DNA from: Deroplatys truncata
Taxonomy: Eukaryota; Arthropoda; Insecta; Mantodea; Mantidae
Assembly (NCBI GenBank): GCA_030765065.1
Contig: CM060988.1
Span: forward strand, 196,166,565-196,230,564
Direction: 5' to 3'
Length of the DNA: 64,000 nucleotides
The notes beneath the pieces are model-generated. The model was given only the letters and a program-made list of their open reading frames with translations, was not told where the DNA came from and ran no database searches. Each line of letters begins with the position of its first letter. The stretch's first letter is position 1. Below are positions 49,063 through 61,822 of the stretch, piece by piece. The translations under genes were made by a program, and so were the position numbers.

Positions 49063-50314
49063 GTTAACTGTAGATACAACTTGTCCTGAAACTTCTGGAG
49101 TAGAAGCTATGGAACCATTTGAAATAGACAAAAATGTTTACACTCAAAGATGTACGAAGAAGCTTGAGGAGAATGGTGAAACTGATATTTCAGTATTACA
49201 TTCAAAAAAGCATTCTCTGGTTAAACATACAGACTTAGCGCATGAACTTTCTGGAAAGATATTTTCTGCCAAATCAGCATTGCATTTGCCTGACTTGATT
49301 CATGCAGAAAACAAAGTATATAACTGTAACGTTTGCCAGTTGAGTTTCACTCAACAAGAAATGCTGAAAAGACACAGGTTAGTTCATGACGGTAAAAAGT
49401 CACACAAATGTAATGTTTGCAATAAGGCCTTCACTCGGCTATGGGGTTTGAAATCACACACTTTGATTCATGAGGGTAAAAGGCCCCACAAATGTAATGT
49501 TTGCAATAAGACCTTTATCCAGTTAGCAGGTTTGAAAACACACAGTTTGATCCATGAGGGCAAAAAGCCACACAAATGTAATGTTTGCAGTAAGGCATTT
49601 ACTCAGCTAGCACATTTGAAAACACACAGTTTGATTCACGAGGGCAAAAAGCCATACAAATGTAATGTTTGCAATAAAAGTTTTACACGTTTATCAGATC
49701 TGAAGCAACACAGTTTGATTCATGAGAGTGAAAAGCCACACAAATGTAATGTTTGCAATAAGACCTTTACTTCTATATGGAAATTAAAAGCACACAATAT
49801 AATTCATGAGAGTAAAAAGCCGCACAAATGTAATGTTTGCCATAAGAGTTTCAAACGGCTATGCAATTTGAAATCACACAGTTTGATTCATGACGGTAAA
49901 AAGCCACATAAATGTGATATTTGCAATAAGGCCTTTATTCGGCTATCAGATTTGAAATTACACATTTTGATTCATGAGGGCAAAAAGCCACACAAATGTA
50001 ATGCTTGCAATAAAAGTTTTACTTGTTTATCATATATGAAAGCTCACAGGTTGATTCATGAGGGTAAAAAGCCACACAAATGTAATGTATGCAGTAAGGG
50101 ATTTATACAGCTAGGGAAGTTGAAAACACACAGTTTGATTCACAAGGGCATAAAGCCACACAAATGTAATGTTTGCCATAAGTGTTTCAATCTGCCATGG
50201 AACTTGAAGATACACCTTTTGATTCATGAGAATAAAAAGCCACACAAATGTAATGTTTGCAATAAGACCTTTACTCAGCTAGCACATTTGAAAAGACACA
50301 GTTTTATTCATTAA
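49063..50314 (+). CDS. C2H2 zinc-finger gene copy 2, finger exon III
   Basis: Continues the open frame from exons I and II, giving a 725-residue prediction (885 + 41 + 1,252 nt including stop). It encodes 12 complete C2H2 fingers with H-E-G-K-K-P-H type linkers. Finger 7 keeps both His (KSHSLIH) and finger 12 ends SFIH. TAA at 50,312-50,314 follows directly. An intact finger 13 (KCMICNKNFIQLKNLKKHSL) lies in the same frame just after this stop, so the C-terminus is truncated relative to its ancestor. Finger 1 reads FTQQEMLKRH where copy 1 has FTRQEMLKRH. It is a likely DNA-binding regulator with unknown target. Confidence 0.9.
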
Positions 50315-50923
50315 ATTAAAAAGCCACACAAATGTATGATTTGCAATAAGAACTTTATTCAGCTAAAGAATTTGAAAAAACACAGCTTGATTCATGATAC
50401 AGTCATCCTCCATGGTCTGGTGGTAGCATGCTGGCCTCTAGTTCCCAAGGTAATGTGTTCAAACTTGGCAGAGGGCAATCAATTTTTTGGGTACCATTAA
50501 GAGATTCTTGAGGGCAAAAAGCCACCATATGTAATGTTTGCAATAAAAGCTTTACTCATTTATCATATATGAAAGAAAATTGGTTGATTCATGAGGGTAA
50601 AAAGCCGCACAAATGTAATGTTTGCAGTAAGGGATTTACACAGCTAGGGAGGTTGAAAAAACAGTTTGATTCACAAGAGCATAATGGTACACAAATGTAA
50701 TATTTGCCATAAGTGTTTCATTCTGCCATGGAATCTGAAGACACACCTTTTAATTCATGAGAATAAAAAGCCAGAAAAATATAAATTTTGCAATAAGACC
50801 TTTACTGAGCTAGGACATTTGAAAAGACAGAGTTTTATTAATGAACGTAAAAAACCACACAAATGTATGATTTGCAATAAGAACTTTATTCAGCTAAAGA
50901 ATTTGAAAAAAAAAACAGCTTAA
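50315..50923 (+). pseudogene. Read-through finger 13 and duplicated finger block (copy 2 only)
   Basis: After the stop at 50,314 comes an intact finger 13, then a truncated SINE (50,403-50,500), then a second degenerate set of fingers matching fingers 9 to 13. The last three of this set are open at 50,666-50,923: HKCNICHKCFILPWNLKTH is intact, the next has lost its first Cys and both His, and the last ends LKKKTA. Copy 1 lacks 531 bp here and fuses finger 12 to the second finger 12. Confidence 0.75.
50403..50500 (+). mobile_element. Truncated tRNA-derived SINE (family 1), copy 2 only
   Basis: Starts CATGGTCTGGTGGTAGCATG and includes the B-box-like GTGTTCAAACTTGG, then stops after GGCAGAGGGCAAT. 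It is nearly the same as the head of the SINE at 50,936 and sits at the same place after a finger 13, so it was probably duplicated together with the fingers. Confidence 0.65.
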
Positions 50924-50935
50924 TTCATGATACAG

Positions 50936-51204
50936 TCATCCTTCATGGTCTAGTGGTAGCATGCTAGCCTCTAGTTCCCAAGGTCATGTGTTCAAACCTG
51001 GCAGAGGGCAATGAATGTTTTGGCTTCCATCAAAAGGGAAATAAAGCTGCCTGGTCCCTTGTCTTTGATTTATGGCACATAAGGGAACCTGCAGTCTGAT
51101 AAAGTTGTCTAATCAAAATTTACATTTTTTCATGCCTAATATAGAATGGGATTCTAAGAAACATAGCAGTTAAAGAGCACCCATAAATAAAAATTCGGTT
51201 TAAC
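50936..51204 (+). mobile_element. tRNA-derived SINE (family 1) after finger block, copy 2
   Basis: Counterpart of 22,426-22,694. Confidence 0.75.
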
Positions 51205-52310
51205 TGACCTTTTTTATTTTAGATAGCAAAAAGCCGCACAAATGTAATGTTTGCCATAAGAGCTTTATTCAGCTATGATACTTATTTGAAAGCACACAGT
51301 TGATTCAGAGAATGAAAAGTCACATGGTTGTAAAATTTGCAGTAAGGGTTTTACACAGCTAGAGAAGTTGAAGAGTCAGTTTGATTCATGAGGGCAAAAA
51401 GCCGCACTAATGTAATGTTTGCAAGTTGAAACTTTACTCAGAAAGGGAATCTGAAAATGCACAATTTGATTTATGGGGTAAAAAGAGATACAAATTTAAT
51501 GTTTGCAATAAGAACTTTACTCATCAATGTAATTTGAAATCACAAAGTTTGATTCATGAGGCTAAAAAGCCACGAAGATATAATAGTTAAATATGAGGTT
51601 TACTTGGCTATCAATCTGAAACTACACAGTTTAATTCATCAAGGTAAAGACACTGTGATATCTGGGGGTAAATATTCTCAAAAGTATGTTTGGAAAAGCA
51701 ACTTTACATATAAAAACACACAGTGACTTAGTGTTTGCATTTAGAGCTTTGCTCATCTATCAAATTTAAAACAATACTATTTGATTGATGAGAGCACAAA
51801 ACAACAGGAGTGCAATATTTGCAAGAGCTGAAATCTACCATCAAATTTAATAAGATAAATTTGAGTAAAGAGTCCAAAGGCCACATGAATGGAACAGTTT
51901 ATTGAACAGTTATACTCTGCTTTAAAATCTAGAAAGACAGCTTGATTTATGCGCATAGAAAACATAATTTTATGCTTTCAGGGACATGTTTTAGCCAGGT
52001 ATTAAATTTAACCATGCATAATATAATTTATAGAAATATATAAATAAAAAAATTTACTGACTTCATAATTTTTGCTTATTTGGGGTAAGCAAAAATGTTA
52101 ATTTAAAAGCATAAGGCAGAAATAAACACTCAATTGTGATGTTCTATAGAAGATGTTAAATGCTTTTGATTTATGAAACAGCCTAATTTGACTAAGGATA
52201 GAAGAATGATATCCATATACAAAGTTTGCAAGAAGTGTTGAACTAGTTATCTTCTTTGAAAAGGCATAACTGCATCCAAGATGTGAGAAAGGAGCACATG
52301 GTTGAAATCT
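51205..52310 (+). pseudogene. Decayed C2H2 finger array (copy 2)
   Basis: Counterpart of 22,695-23,800 with the same lesions, so the decay predates the duplication. Confidence 0.75.
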
Positions 52311-52841
52311 ATGAGATATTAGTATACTGATACTGAGTAACTTAATTCTTAAATTATACAACTGTAAATCCAGAATATATTGTCCATCAGAACTGTAAAC
52401 TGCATGTGATTAATGGGTTAAAATCTATAGTACTTAAAAGAACTCTGCACTAAGAGATATTCCTCCATGATACATATAAGGTTACAATATGTGTTTAATT
52501 CAGCTTGTTGTATAAATCTAGTACAAATAAATGTGTTAAAATTTTAAGTGGTTATAAATGAAGTAAATACACCTCAGAAACAACATTATTGATAGCCAGT
52601 TAATAAAGTTACCAATCCATGAGAACAATCATACCTGCTGTAGTCAACTTCTACATCAAGGCAGTGTCATTAGTTCACATGTTCAGTGTCTGTGAATTAA
52701 GAGTACTATATTCTGAAACCCCAAAATGAGGACACTCTCGACAGGATTGATCAACATGCTCTGGGCACTGCGGAATGAATCATTATTAATTCAATTCAGT
52801 CAAATTGCTGTGTTACATAAGTAACAAACAAAATAAAAATA

Positions 52842-54072
52842 TTACAACACTGCAGATACCTTCATTACTTTAAAGCCTATGTCCCATGCATATTTCTCAC
52901 TTGACTGAAACATTTTTAACATTTGATTTTGTTGACACAAATATGTAACATAGTTTTTGCAATTCAAATGTCTAAAATTAAATTTTACCATTGCAATCCC
53001 TTGTACAAAGTCAACTGTCAGTCTATTTCTCTCCTTTGTCCACTGTATGTGTATTAAGGAAAACTGCCTCTCTGAAGCATTTCTTCTGCCTTAGTTCAGA
53101 TTTTCCATCATATGCAGCTCTGAAGCTTTTTATATTTGAAAATTAATCAAAAGACTTTTCATCAATATCTGTCTTTTTATGTAACAAAAATCTGATAAGA
53201 TTCATCTACATAATTCTACAAAATCAAGCTACTTAAAACATGAAAATTCACTAAACAGTTCCATTCATCATAGAGGATACCAACATTGCACCTAAAATAT
53301 TTAACCTTAGATCCATAACCATTTTCCATCTGAACCAACTTTACCTTCACCCTCAAAAGCATAAATTATCACATCTGAAGAACATCACAGAAGGTATTTG
53401 GAATATTCATCCATCGATAAGAGAATTTTCTTCCTTTTCTAAGTCGGTGAAATAATTTATTAAAAACATCAACTAAAGACTGGAATATCTCACTCATAGG
53501 ATCCATAAACAGTTCTTGAGGATTGCCACAAGTTCGTTTTGAGACAGGAAACAACTCCTTAAGTCTCTGAACAGCTGGAAAAACTGAATAACCATCATAT
53601 CTTGCCATGACTGAAAAGTTGTTACAGTATTTCAACGAAGTCACAAAATTTCTTTAGAGTTTCCACATGGACAGCACATATTAATTGTTTATTATTAAAC
53701 CTTGGAAGTCAATTTCAAGGAGATAGGTTCCATGCTGAATGTGGTTAAGGACATCCCACTGCAACCAACATCATGTTAAACATCCTCTCGAGGATAGCAA
53801 ACATTGCCATCACCTCTTTTAACACCACCTAACATTGTGTTACAAATATCACCACCAAATGCCACACATTTATTCTTAATTTTCAACTCATTTGTGTGTC
53901 AATGCTGTAAGTTGAAATAGTTCTGCAGTTTCACTTGTCCTACTTTCAATATTAAGAAACTTAATTTGCAGTCCTCCATTCCTGTAGTCAAAGTAATGAA
54001 CTATAATAAGGAACATTTTAATATCCCCATGATTCCTAGCATCTATCGAGCCACCCTCAAAATGAATGCACC
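52842..54072 (-). pseudogene. hAT-like transposase-derived pseudogene (copy 2)
   Basis: Counterpart of 24,330-25,560 with the same lesions. Its middle open frame starts slightly further upstream (53,644) because of one base change. Confidence 0.7.
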
Positions 54073-56738
54073 AGATTTTTGTATTTATTCTACTGAATGA
54101 GGTACTAGAACTGAATTTACAATCACTTCACTTCTGGTATATACACAAGAATTTTTTTATGATATAGCTGAGTCAGAAAAAATGTTTCTCAATAGTCCAC
54201 GGTACAATCAATAGTTTTATAACTGCTGTGATGTGGCGTATGATAAGTAAGAATGCCTTCAGCAGCCCTTGTATTGAGTTTCATGAAACATTAGTCACCC
54301 CTAACACACATCCTATGTATCTCAGTTTTCAAGTAAAGCTCCAGGTCGCTGATACCATGATATGATTGTTCAGGTATAAAAATCTTAACTTATAAAACAA
54401 AACAATGTTTCTGTCCATATATGCTGAAAACTGAGAAACTGTTGTTACAACTTACCTAATAAGATTATTTATTTAGTGAGGAATATGTTAATTAATGAAG
54501 ATGAACCTGGATGAATACACTAGTTTGCTTTAGTCCAACAAAAAAATGTGTATCCACAAACGTAAAACATTAGGTGAAAATTGGTAGGAAGGAGAACTAT
54601 TGTAACATGTCTAAGCTAAAAGGATTGATATATCAATTTTAGGTTTTACTAGCATAACAGATAAATTGTAAGAAAATAATGAATGAATCGATTCAGTAAT
54701 CGATAAAAAATAATATAAATTGTTGACAATAGATGGTAGCAAAGATCTTAATGCACAAATGTGGACATTAGCAGAAATAGTCAAAATGTACATTGACACA
54801 TCATTAAACATTGAAAATACAGACATGTCCACATGAATGCAGATGTATGGTAAACCAATTGTGATTGTAATACTGTTTTGAATCAAAATGTTATTAAAAA
54901 TGTGAGTTTTACTTCCAAAGAGTTTCTTTACCACTGACAGTCTTCCTTTTTTACATCGTTAATCTTTGATGTCAAAGGATTGGCAGGCAAGTAGGCTATC
55001 TAGAAGCTGTTAATTACCAAGGATAAGGAAAAAGATGTCTTAAAACTTATGAAGCATTTTATAAAGGCACAGTTTAAGGTTATCATTAGGTTTCCAGTTT
55101 TGTATTACTGGTGCTTCTGTTTTTTTTTATATTCTGATAAGTCTTGATTGTTATTATTTTATACTCATGTTTATCACACTGATAAGGAACAATGTGATAC
55201 TAAATAATTTTAATGTAACATGAACAATAAAGGTACCCTCTTTACACTATATGTAAAAACAATAGGAGACAAGAAAAAAATACATCTTGTATGGTATATT
55301 AACAAACTTTTGTCCTCCATTATTGGTTTTATAAATGGAAATTTTGGGAGTGACAAATATGTGCTTAAAATCATAGTATAAGTGTTAAATTATTTGGTTC
55401 ATATAATTAGTATTTCAGTTTGATAATAAAAAATGCATTTCATGAAAAGTTACCTTATTTTCATTTATCAACTTATGAAAAAAATCTGATGTGTTACACT
55501 CACATGACTTTCTCTACTCTTGTACAAACTATTTTTACACACTTATTCTCCATCTACTTCATGTTAATCGAGATAAACATTTGCAGACTCTATCTTATCG
55601 CTAATTTTCTTGTAGATGTAAGTGGAATGTATATTTACAAGGGCAATATAGAAATACAGTAGCCTTTAAGCATAGACATATCTCTTAATAGCTGGTTGCT
55701 AGGTGCAGCACCATTCCCTTTGCCACAGATTAATACTCTTTGCATATCCAAGACAAAAAAATGAATAACAAATTCCCTTTTAAGAAAATAAATATTGAAA
55801 AATTTAAGAGAATAACAAGCAATATCTCGAAAATGGTTCACTCAACAAAAAAAATGTAAATGACATAAATTGTGTATTTTAATGCGATGTACATTTTTTG
55901 TGTAGTAAAATTTTGTCTATCTCTTATGGTTTACTGGTTATGCAAAAGTCGTTCACAATGAAGAATACTTTTGGAGACATTCCCAGAAAATTCAAGATAT
56001 ACGTTTTATTTGTCATGAAAATATCTTAAACATATGCTATTTTAATTGAAATCGTTAGAGCCGTTTTTGAGAAAATTAAAATTTTCGAAAAATCTTCCAT
56101 GTAAAGGGTATCTTGGGATGGGGGGATTTTCTTGAAAACCTTTGTGTCGCATCTCTGGAAGAGATTGAACCTAAATACCAAGTTTGGTGTTTATCCGACT
56201 GTTCGTTTCTGAGTTATGCTGATCACAGACACACAGATACACACACAGATATGTTTCTAAAAATGCTTGTTTTGAATTCAGGGGATCTCAAAACATATAT
56301 TTCCGGTAAAATCTCGGTATCGAATTTTTGAGTGGAATACAATACTTCCCCTACTTACTATACGTAGTAGAGAAAGTAAATTTGCGTTTCAACTGCTTAT
56401 TTCATTTCTTCAAAAACCAAGTCTTTTTTGAACAGTAGTAGAATTGGATGAAAGTCTCAAACAAATTATGCAAAGTATATGGAAAACCATTTAGCGCAGA
56501 TAGCAAGCTCTCCTTTTCTTTTCTGGTTGACCAATGACAAGACTGTACTGCAATTACAGAGTGGTATACAATGGACAAAACCTTTAGTATGTAGAAGGTT
56601 CTGACTACACATGGCAGTAAGGTCTTAACAGAGTCTGATGTAAAATGGTAGAGGTATCATTCTATTCAATTCCTGTACCAAGAATGAAGTTGGTACAAGT
56701 AATCTGTTTCTTTGCCGTCACTGTTAGATTTCCCAGAT
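54072..56738. other. Spacer with old paralogous tract (copy 2)
   Basis: Counterpart of 25,560-28,226. Confidence 0.5.
56102..56257 (+). repeat. Dispersed repeat, same family (copy 2)
   Basis: Counterpart of 27,590-27,745. Confidence 0.45.
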
Positions 56739-57670
56739 AAATATTTGGTAGACCTTCATTTAATATAGTGATGCAGAGCTAGAATGACTCTACAGAATTG
56801 CAGTTTCAAGTAATTGAGAACAATATTACTATTCAGACACATCTTCTTAAGCAGGCATCGAAATGTTACAGATGAAAGAGTGTAATAAATACAATATTTT
56901 AGAATTTAGGATAGTGAGTTTTGTATGCACTTCAAGGATTATGCTGAATAAAATTATCCTCACTGTTTTATTCTGTTTAAAACAAGATTTTAATTTGTCA
57001 GCAAGGTGAAGTTTCACAGTAGCAGAGTAGTTTAATGCACTCTTGGGTTTAACACACGCTAAACAGTGGCATAGCTAGGTTCTCAGAAGCTGATGCTAAA
57101 GATTCCAAACATGTGTATAGTAGTTTTAAAACTAATTCATATAGGCATTAAATTATAAATTACATTTAACCATATTATGCATTAAGATGTAACAGTTATT
57201 TTTGAGTAACTATTAGCTGTAACTACATTCCAATATGAACAATGTTGTTTGAACTTAGCGGCCCACACATAGTTTGCTACTAAACAGCATTAATTGTTTA
57301 TTCATACCCATCTACCTGTGAAGAACACCTACAGTTGCATCTTAATGCAGCACATACAATTTTGCTGCCTGAGTACTGATTGACTTGTCGTCTGTGGCCT
57401 ATGATGTATATTATTCAAAATGATAAGCATCAAGTTGAAGTAATTATTTGCCGATAAGTGATACTAATGCAGTGACATGCAGTAAATGACATCCAGGTTC
57501 AGAAACCATCTCATTACTTTAGTAACCATTAATGCAATACTAGTTGTTATTGTTAGTTTGTTAACCGTTATTGGTTACCTAGTCACTTTGGTAGCCATTA
57601 CATCAAGGAAAAATTACAAAATAACCGTGTTATTTTCTGCCCTTCTCTATTATGTATGCATTATTGTTGG

Positions 57671-57900
57671 TTTTACAAATTTGAAGAACAGTGATTGCAA
57701 TAATGAGATGTGAATTGCTTGATTTAGCTTGTCTAAAATATTTTTGTTTTACAAATTTGAAGAACATTGATATCCAATGAGATGTGAATTGCTTGATTTA
57801 GCTTGTCTAAAATGTTTGGTTTTTCAAATTCGAAGAACATTGATATCCAATAATGAGATGTGAATTGCTTGATTTAGCTGCGTATTTGTCTAAAATGTTA
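57671..57900. repeat. Three-unit tandem repeat of about 77 bp (copy 2)
   Basis: Counterpart of 29,159-29,390, with a 3-bp deletion in the middle unit. Confidence 0.85.
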
Positions 57901-60757
57901 CACTGCCTTATCATTACAATAAGATCAACACGATCAGAAAATGTGCTATTTTGGACCTTGGGTCTTGTATAATTAAAATAACAAAATGTAGATCTTGTTC
58001 TAGGTTCACTTTACTAATTAGTTCACACTGTCCCTTAGTTGGCACTTTATGGCTATGCTGTTGATCCTCAAGAGCAGCCAAAGTTTGAGGGAAATCACAG
58101 TGAGTATTTTAACTAGTATGCCTCTTAAACTAAAAAAGAAAGGAAGAGATGAGTATGAGCTGAGCGGAGGTTGTAGCAAGTTGTAGTAATTGACGTATTC
58201 CTCTGGTTTTGAGATTTATTCAAGGTTAGGTGTAAGATCATGTTTTTGTGTGTGTATATATGAATTGGTTTTAAATAATGGGTATGATATCAGAAATTGC
58301 ACTGTAAATGAGATGAGAGGGAAATTTAGCCTCTCACCTAAATCTTCAGCTAAATGATGACGCATACAGTGAAATTTATATTGCACGTGTTAAAAAAAAA
58401 ACAAGCTGCAAATATTACAGATAATGAAATATAGTTAGCTTGGTGGTTTCTCCTGCTTGTTTATAATTAACAAATGGACTCCTTTTACACATCTGACTGA
58501 ATTTAGTATATAAGAAGATCTTAAAGAAGGATGGTTGGTGGGTTTCAGGCTGTGTAAGTTTCACTTCACCTTTTGAAGTCACTCTTATACTATGCACTTT
58601 TTATCTTTAAATCAGTAATTTTTAATCTGTTATTATTAAGTGTATATGAAACCATTATCCAATGTGTTTTCAAAATAAATATAAACTTGGTCTTTCATGG
58701 TTAAGTTAATTGAACTGCATCACTAGTAAGCATTATTATAGCATAAATGTTAAAGAATTTTAAAGGGACAATTTCAAATAATAAAATATAAAGGCTTAAA
58801 CTAATAACTTACTTATCAGTAAAACTAATGATTTGTTCATCAGTAAAGCCATGATTAACCGTAAGATTTGAAGTGCTCTTTTTCTGATTTGTAAAGAATA
58901 AGACAGATTTATTAACATTAATCTTTCACGCCCTTTCAGTTTCTGTTTACAACACCACTTAGGTATTCTTGAGTCACAGGACTTATAAGGTAGGTTGGTT
59001 TTGGTCGGTTTTAATTTATAAGATTCTAGCTTTGTCCACTATAACAGGAAAAGTTAAGTACATACTACAAGTAGTACATATATCAGGATAGCAGAAGTCA
59101 AGTAACCATGTTCAATCAACTGTAGATTAAGCTGTTTCACATCAGTCATATATTTAATGTTAGGATCTGAAGGAATTTGTAACTGATAATACCTGTGGTG
59201 TAAATAAGGGTGTTATGTTGTCAGTAAAGGTTTCTGCAAAATTTTCAGTTTCTTTTTCCAGTTGATCATTGTTACAAAAAGCTAAAAAGAAGGGTTAAAT
59301 TACCCTGTATGTGTGAAATACTAATTGAATGCCCTTGAGCCAATTGTCAAGTTGTGAGCATATAGTATTCGTCATGGAATAATATATTGTCACCTTTAAA
59401 CTTGATTTTGGTTCTGTGAGTCTTTGATCTTCACAAAGCTCATCAAAGTGACATTTCAACTTAGTGAGTTTCTTGTTTAAAAACTGAAGTCATTTTCAGC
59501 AGATTTGGCTGCCTCTTCTAATAACAAATGGAAAGATCCTCAAAGGTCTTTTATTTGTGAACGACCATTACCCAAAAGGTTACACAGCATCACAATGAGT
59601 AAAACAAATTTGAAGAAGGATCTCACTGCTTTCTTTAGATACTAACAGCTTCATTTCTTTCCTTCTGTTTTTTATTTTGTTGCTCAGAATATTAGTAAGT
59701 CTTTATATAGCAGCATCATACCTTCCGATCCAGCAAATGGCATCAAGTGTCTTCAGATTAATAACTGTAAGAAGTTATAAAAGTGCTATCAATTTAGTAA
59801 ACTAGTTTGTATACTCCAGAATAACCTCAACACCTTAATAATAAAAGAATCACAATTTTTTTAATAATGTGCACTTCAAGTATTTGCTAAAAAAAGATGA
59901 AAATCAGCCACTGTTTTACAATGTAATGGCTTTGTTTCCATCTTCAATAAGAGGAAATGATTGTAAGCCTTAAAATGACTTGACTTGCATGTTTTCAAAG
60001 TTCCTCTTAGATTCAACATTACTTTTAATGGTATAACTTACAGGTGTAAAAGTGAATATTACATAAACTAAATCTTAAGTGATGAACAATTCAGTGGAAA
60101 TGAAGTGGACTTGGTAAGCTGTTCACAGAGTGTATGTAAAAATATATAAAGCAGTCAGAATTTGAATCCAAATTGTTGAAAATGTTTTTGAGAAAATAAA
60201 AACTGATTAAAATTTGTCATGTACAGCGTGGGGGTTGAAGTGGAGTTTATATACAATTTACAGAATGTTTGAAACCCACAGTTTTTTTCTTTATGTAAAT
60301 ATGCAGTTGTTTGATCAAAATATTTTGTTATAAGATTAACCGGAATCAGCTTTAATAAAAACTGTGAACTAATTTTTGAAAAATTTAACAGAAACTGAAG
60401 TGTATTGGTGTAAAGGATTGGGGTGGGGGAATTTTCTTTAAAATCTCTGTGTGGCATTCTTAACAGCAAGTGACTTAAGTACAAAATTCTGTATTTATCC
60501 TCTTTTTCAATTTGGAGTAATGCTGTTCACACAGAAAGCTTGTTCTTGTGGTGCAGATGTTTGTATCTGTAAAGTCATGATAGAAAATGATAGTGAAGTT
60601 ATTGCCAAAGTTGTCATTTACAGTTGGAACTGTTAACTGCAAATATTAATACCTGGCAGTTGACAATGATGTGTGAAATAAAATAATTGTGACAGGAATT
60701 TGTAGAGGAGCAGTAAATATAGGGTACATCCCTGGTACTTGGCAGTCATGAGACCTG

Positions 60758-60930
60758 ATGAAAACATGAAAAGGGTTTCTAAAGCCCCCAACCCCAGAGC
60801 TGAGGAAAACCTCAGTCAGGGAGTATGTTCATGCAGGATTTGAACTTCAGAGCTTCCTTCATGATCCTGAGCCATGATAACCTTGGTTACCAGAATATAT
60901 GCCTTCTTCTTATAATTAATGCTAGCGACC
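60758..60930 (-). mobile_element. tRNA-derived SINE (family 3), older paralog in copy 2
   Basis: Counterpart of 31,590-31,760, a few percent diverged. Confidence 0.5.
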
Positions 60931-61234
60931 TCTGTTGGAAATTAACCCTAGAGTACACATACCTTTCTGACAGCTGTTACTACATTCAGGGTGTGCACAC
61001 ACCCACAAGGAAAGAGGTAACTGCTGCTGTTAAATGAAGTTATCAATACAAAAATGGGAAATTAAGTATACAAAGGCTTGACACTACTATGAACAACAGA
61101 TTGACAAGATGATAATTCTATCATATCTTTAGATGTGCAAAACTGATATAGCACTTTTAAAACATGTAATCAAATCAAAATTCCATATTTTTTATATAAA
61201 GTCAGAATATGTGTTGAATATGCAGACATGAACT

Positions 61235-61822
61235 TTAATTGTCTGCTGTAACCTTCTCTGCAAGAGCAAAACCTAACGTCTTTAGATAATTGCAACAGAT
61301 GTGCTTCTTGTTGTATGCAGCCTGATTTTCATTCAAATATAGCATCATGGAACTGATTCCAGCCTGATCTAATATTCCATAAAAGAAATGAGGTGGCCAT
61401 CGTTTTGTTTTGCAAGGGACGATATAAGCATACACCAGCTGGCCAAAAGTATTCACTCCTCTTTCAGTCAAATTGCAGAAATGTAGGATTTCTGGCTTCT
61501 TTGTTGCATCGTCTACTTGCTTGCCACTGTGTATTGTTGAAAGAAGAATTGCACTTTTTCCTTTCCTTGGCTTAAATGATACAAAGGTTTTATTGCCTTG
61601 GAAAGTAAATTAGGAGCAGAGAAATTCTTTTTTCTAAGTATCACTACAACAGTGAGTTTATGCAAGCATCTTCTCTCCAAGAGGCAGGAATGTAAGCAAG
61701 ATCTCCATAGTAAGATTTCTTCCTGTTGCATGAATTGGACTACTGATTTCACTAAAATACTGCAAAAAAGAGGGCCAATACCGCTCTCGTTTCCCTTCCC
61801 AAAGTATGGCAGTGCATTAGTT
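61235..61822 (-). pseudogene. piggyBac-like pseudogene, truncated (copy 2)
   Basis: Minus-strand NALPYFGKG near the breakpoint, then NTFGQLVYAYIVPCKTKRWP and FYGILDQAGISSMMLYLNEN. The homology with copy 1 ends at about 61,822, so the N-terminal half is gone. The segmental duplication boundary therefore lies within this relic. Confidence 0.8.

Larger units (their letters stand above)
56739..60930. repeat. Old paralogous block A' (copy 2)
   Basis: Counterpart of 28,227-31,760. It keeps 58,404-59,055, which is paralogous to 10,590-11,170, so this is the more complete version. Small frames at 58,415, 60,155 and 60,451 are not conserved as proteins. Confidence 0.75.
33301..61822. repeat. Tandem segmental duplication, copy 2
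   Basis: This is the second copy of the block that begins at base 1. Identity is about 99% to 58,403 and about 95-96% from 59,056 to 61,822. At 61,822 homology with copy 1 (32,650) stops inside a piggyBac relic, and the sequence becomes an older paralog of the hAT-containing spacer. Copy 2 lacks the small spliced gene of copy 1 and keeps extra finger and SINE sequence at 50,310-50,840. Confidence 0.96.

Noticed and set aside
60155-60484. 109-residue minus-strand protein
   Set aside because: Not open in the copy-1 counterpart and lies over the dispersed repeat.
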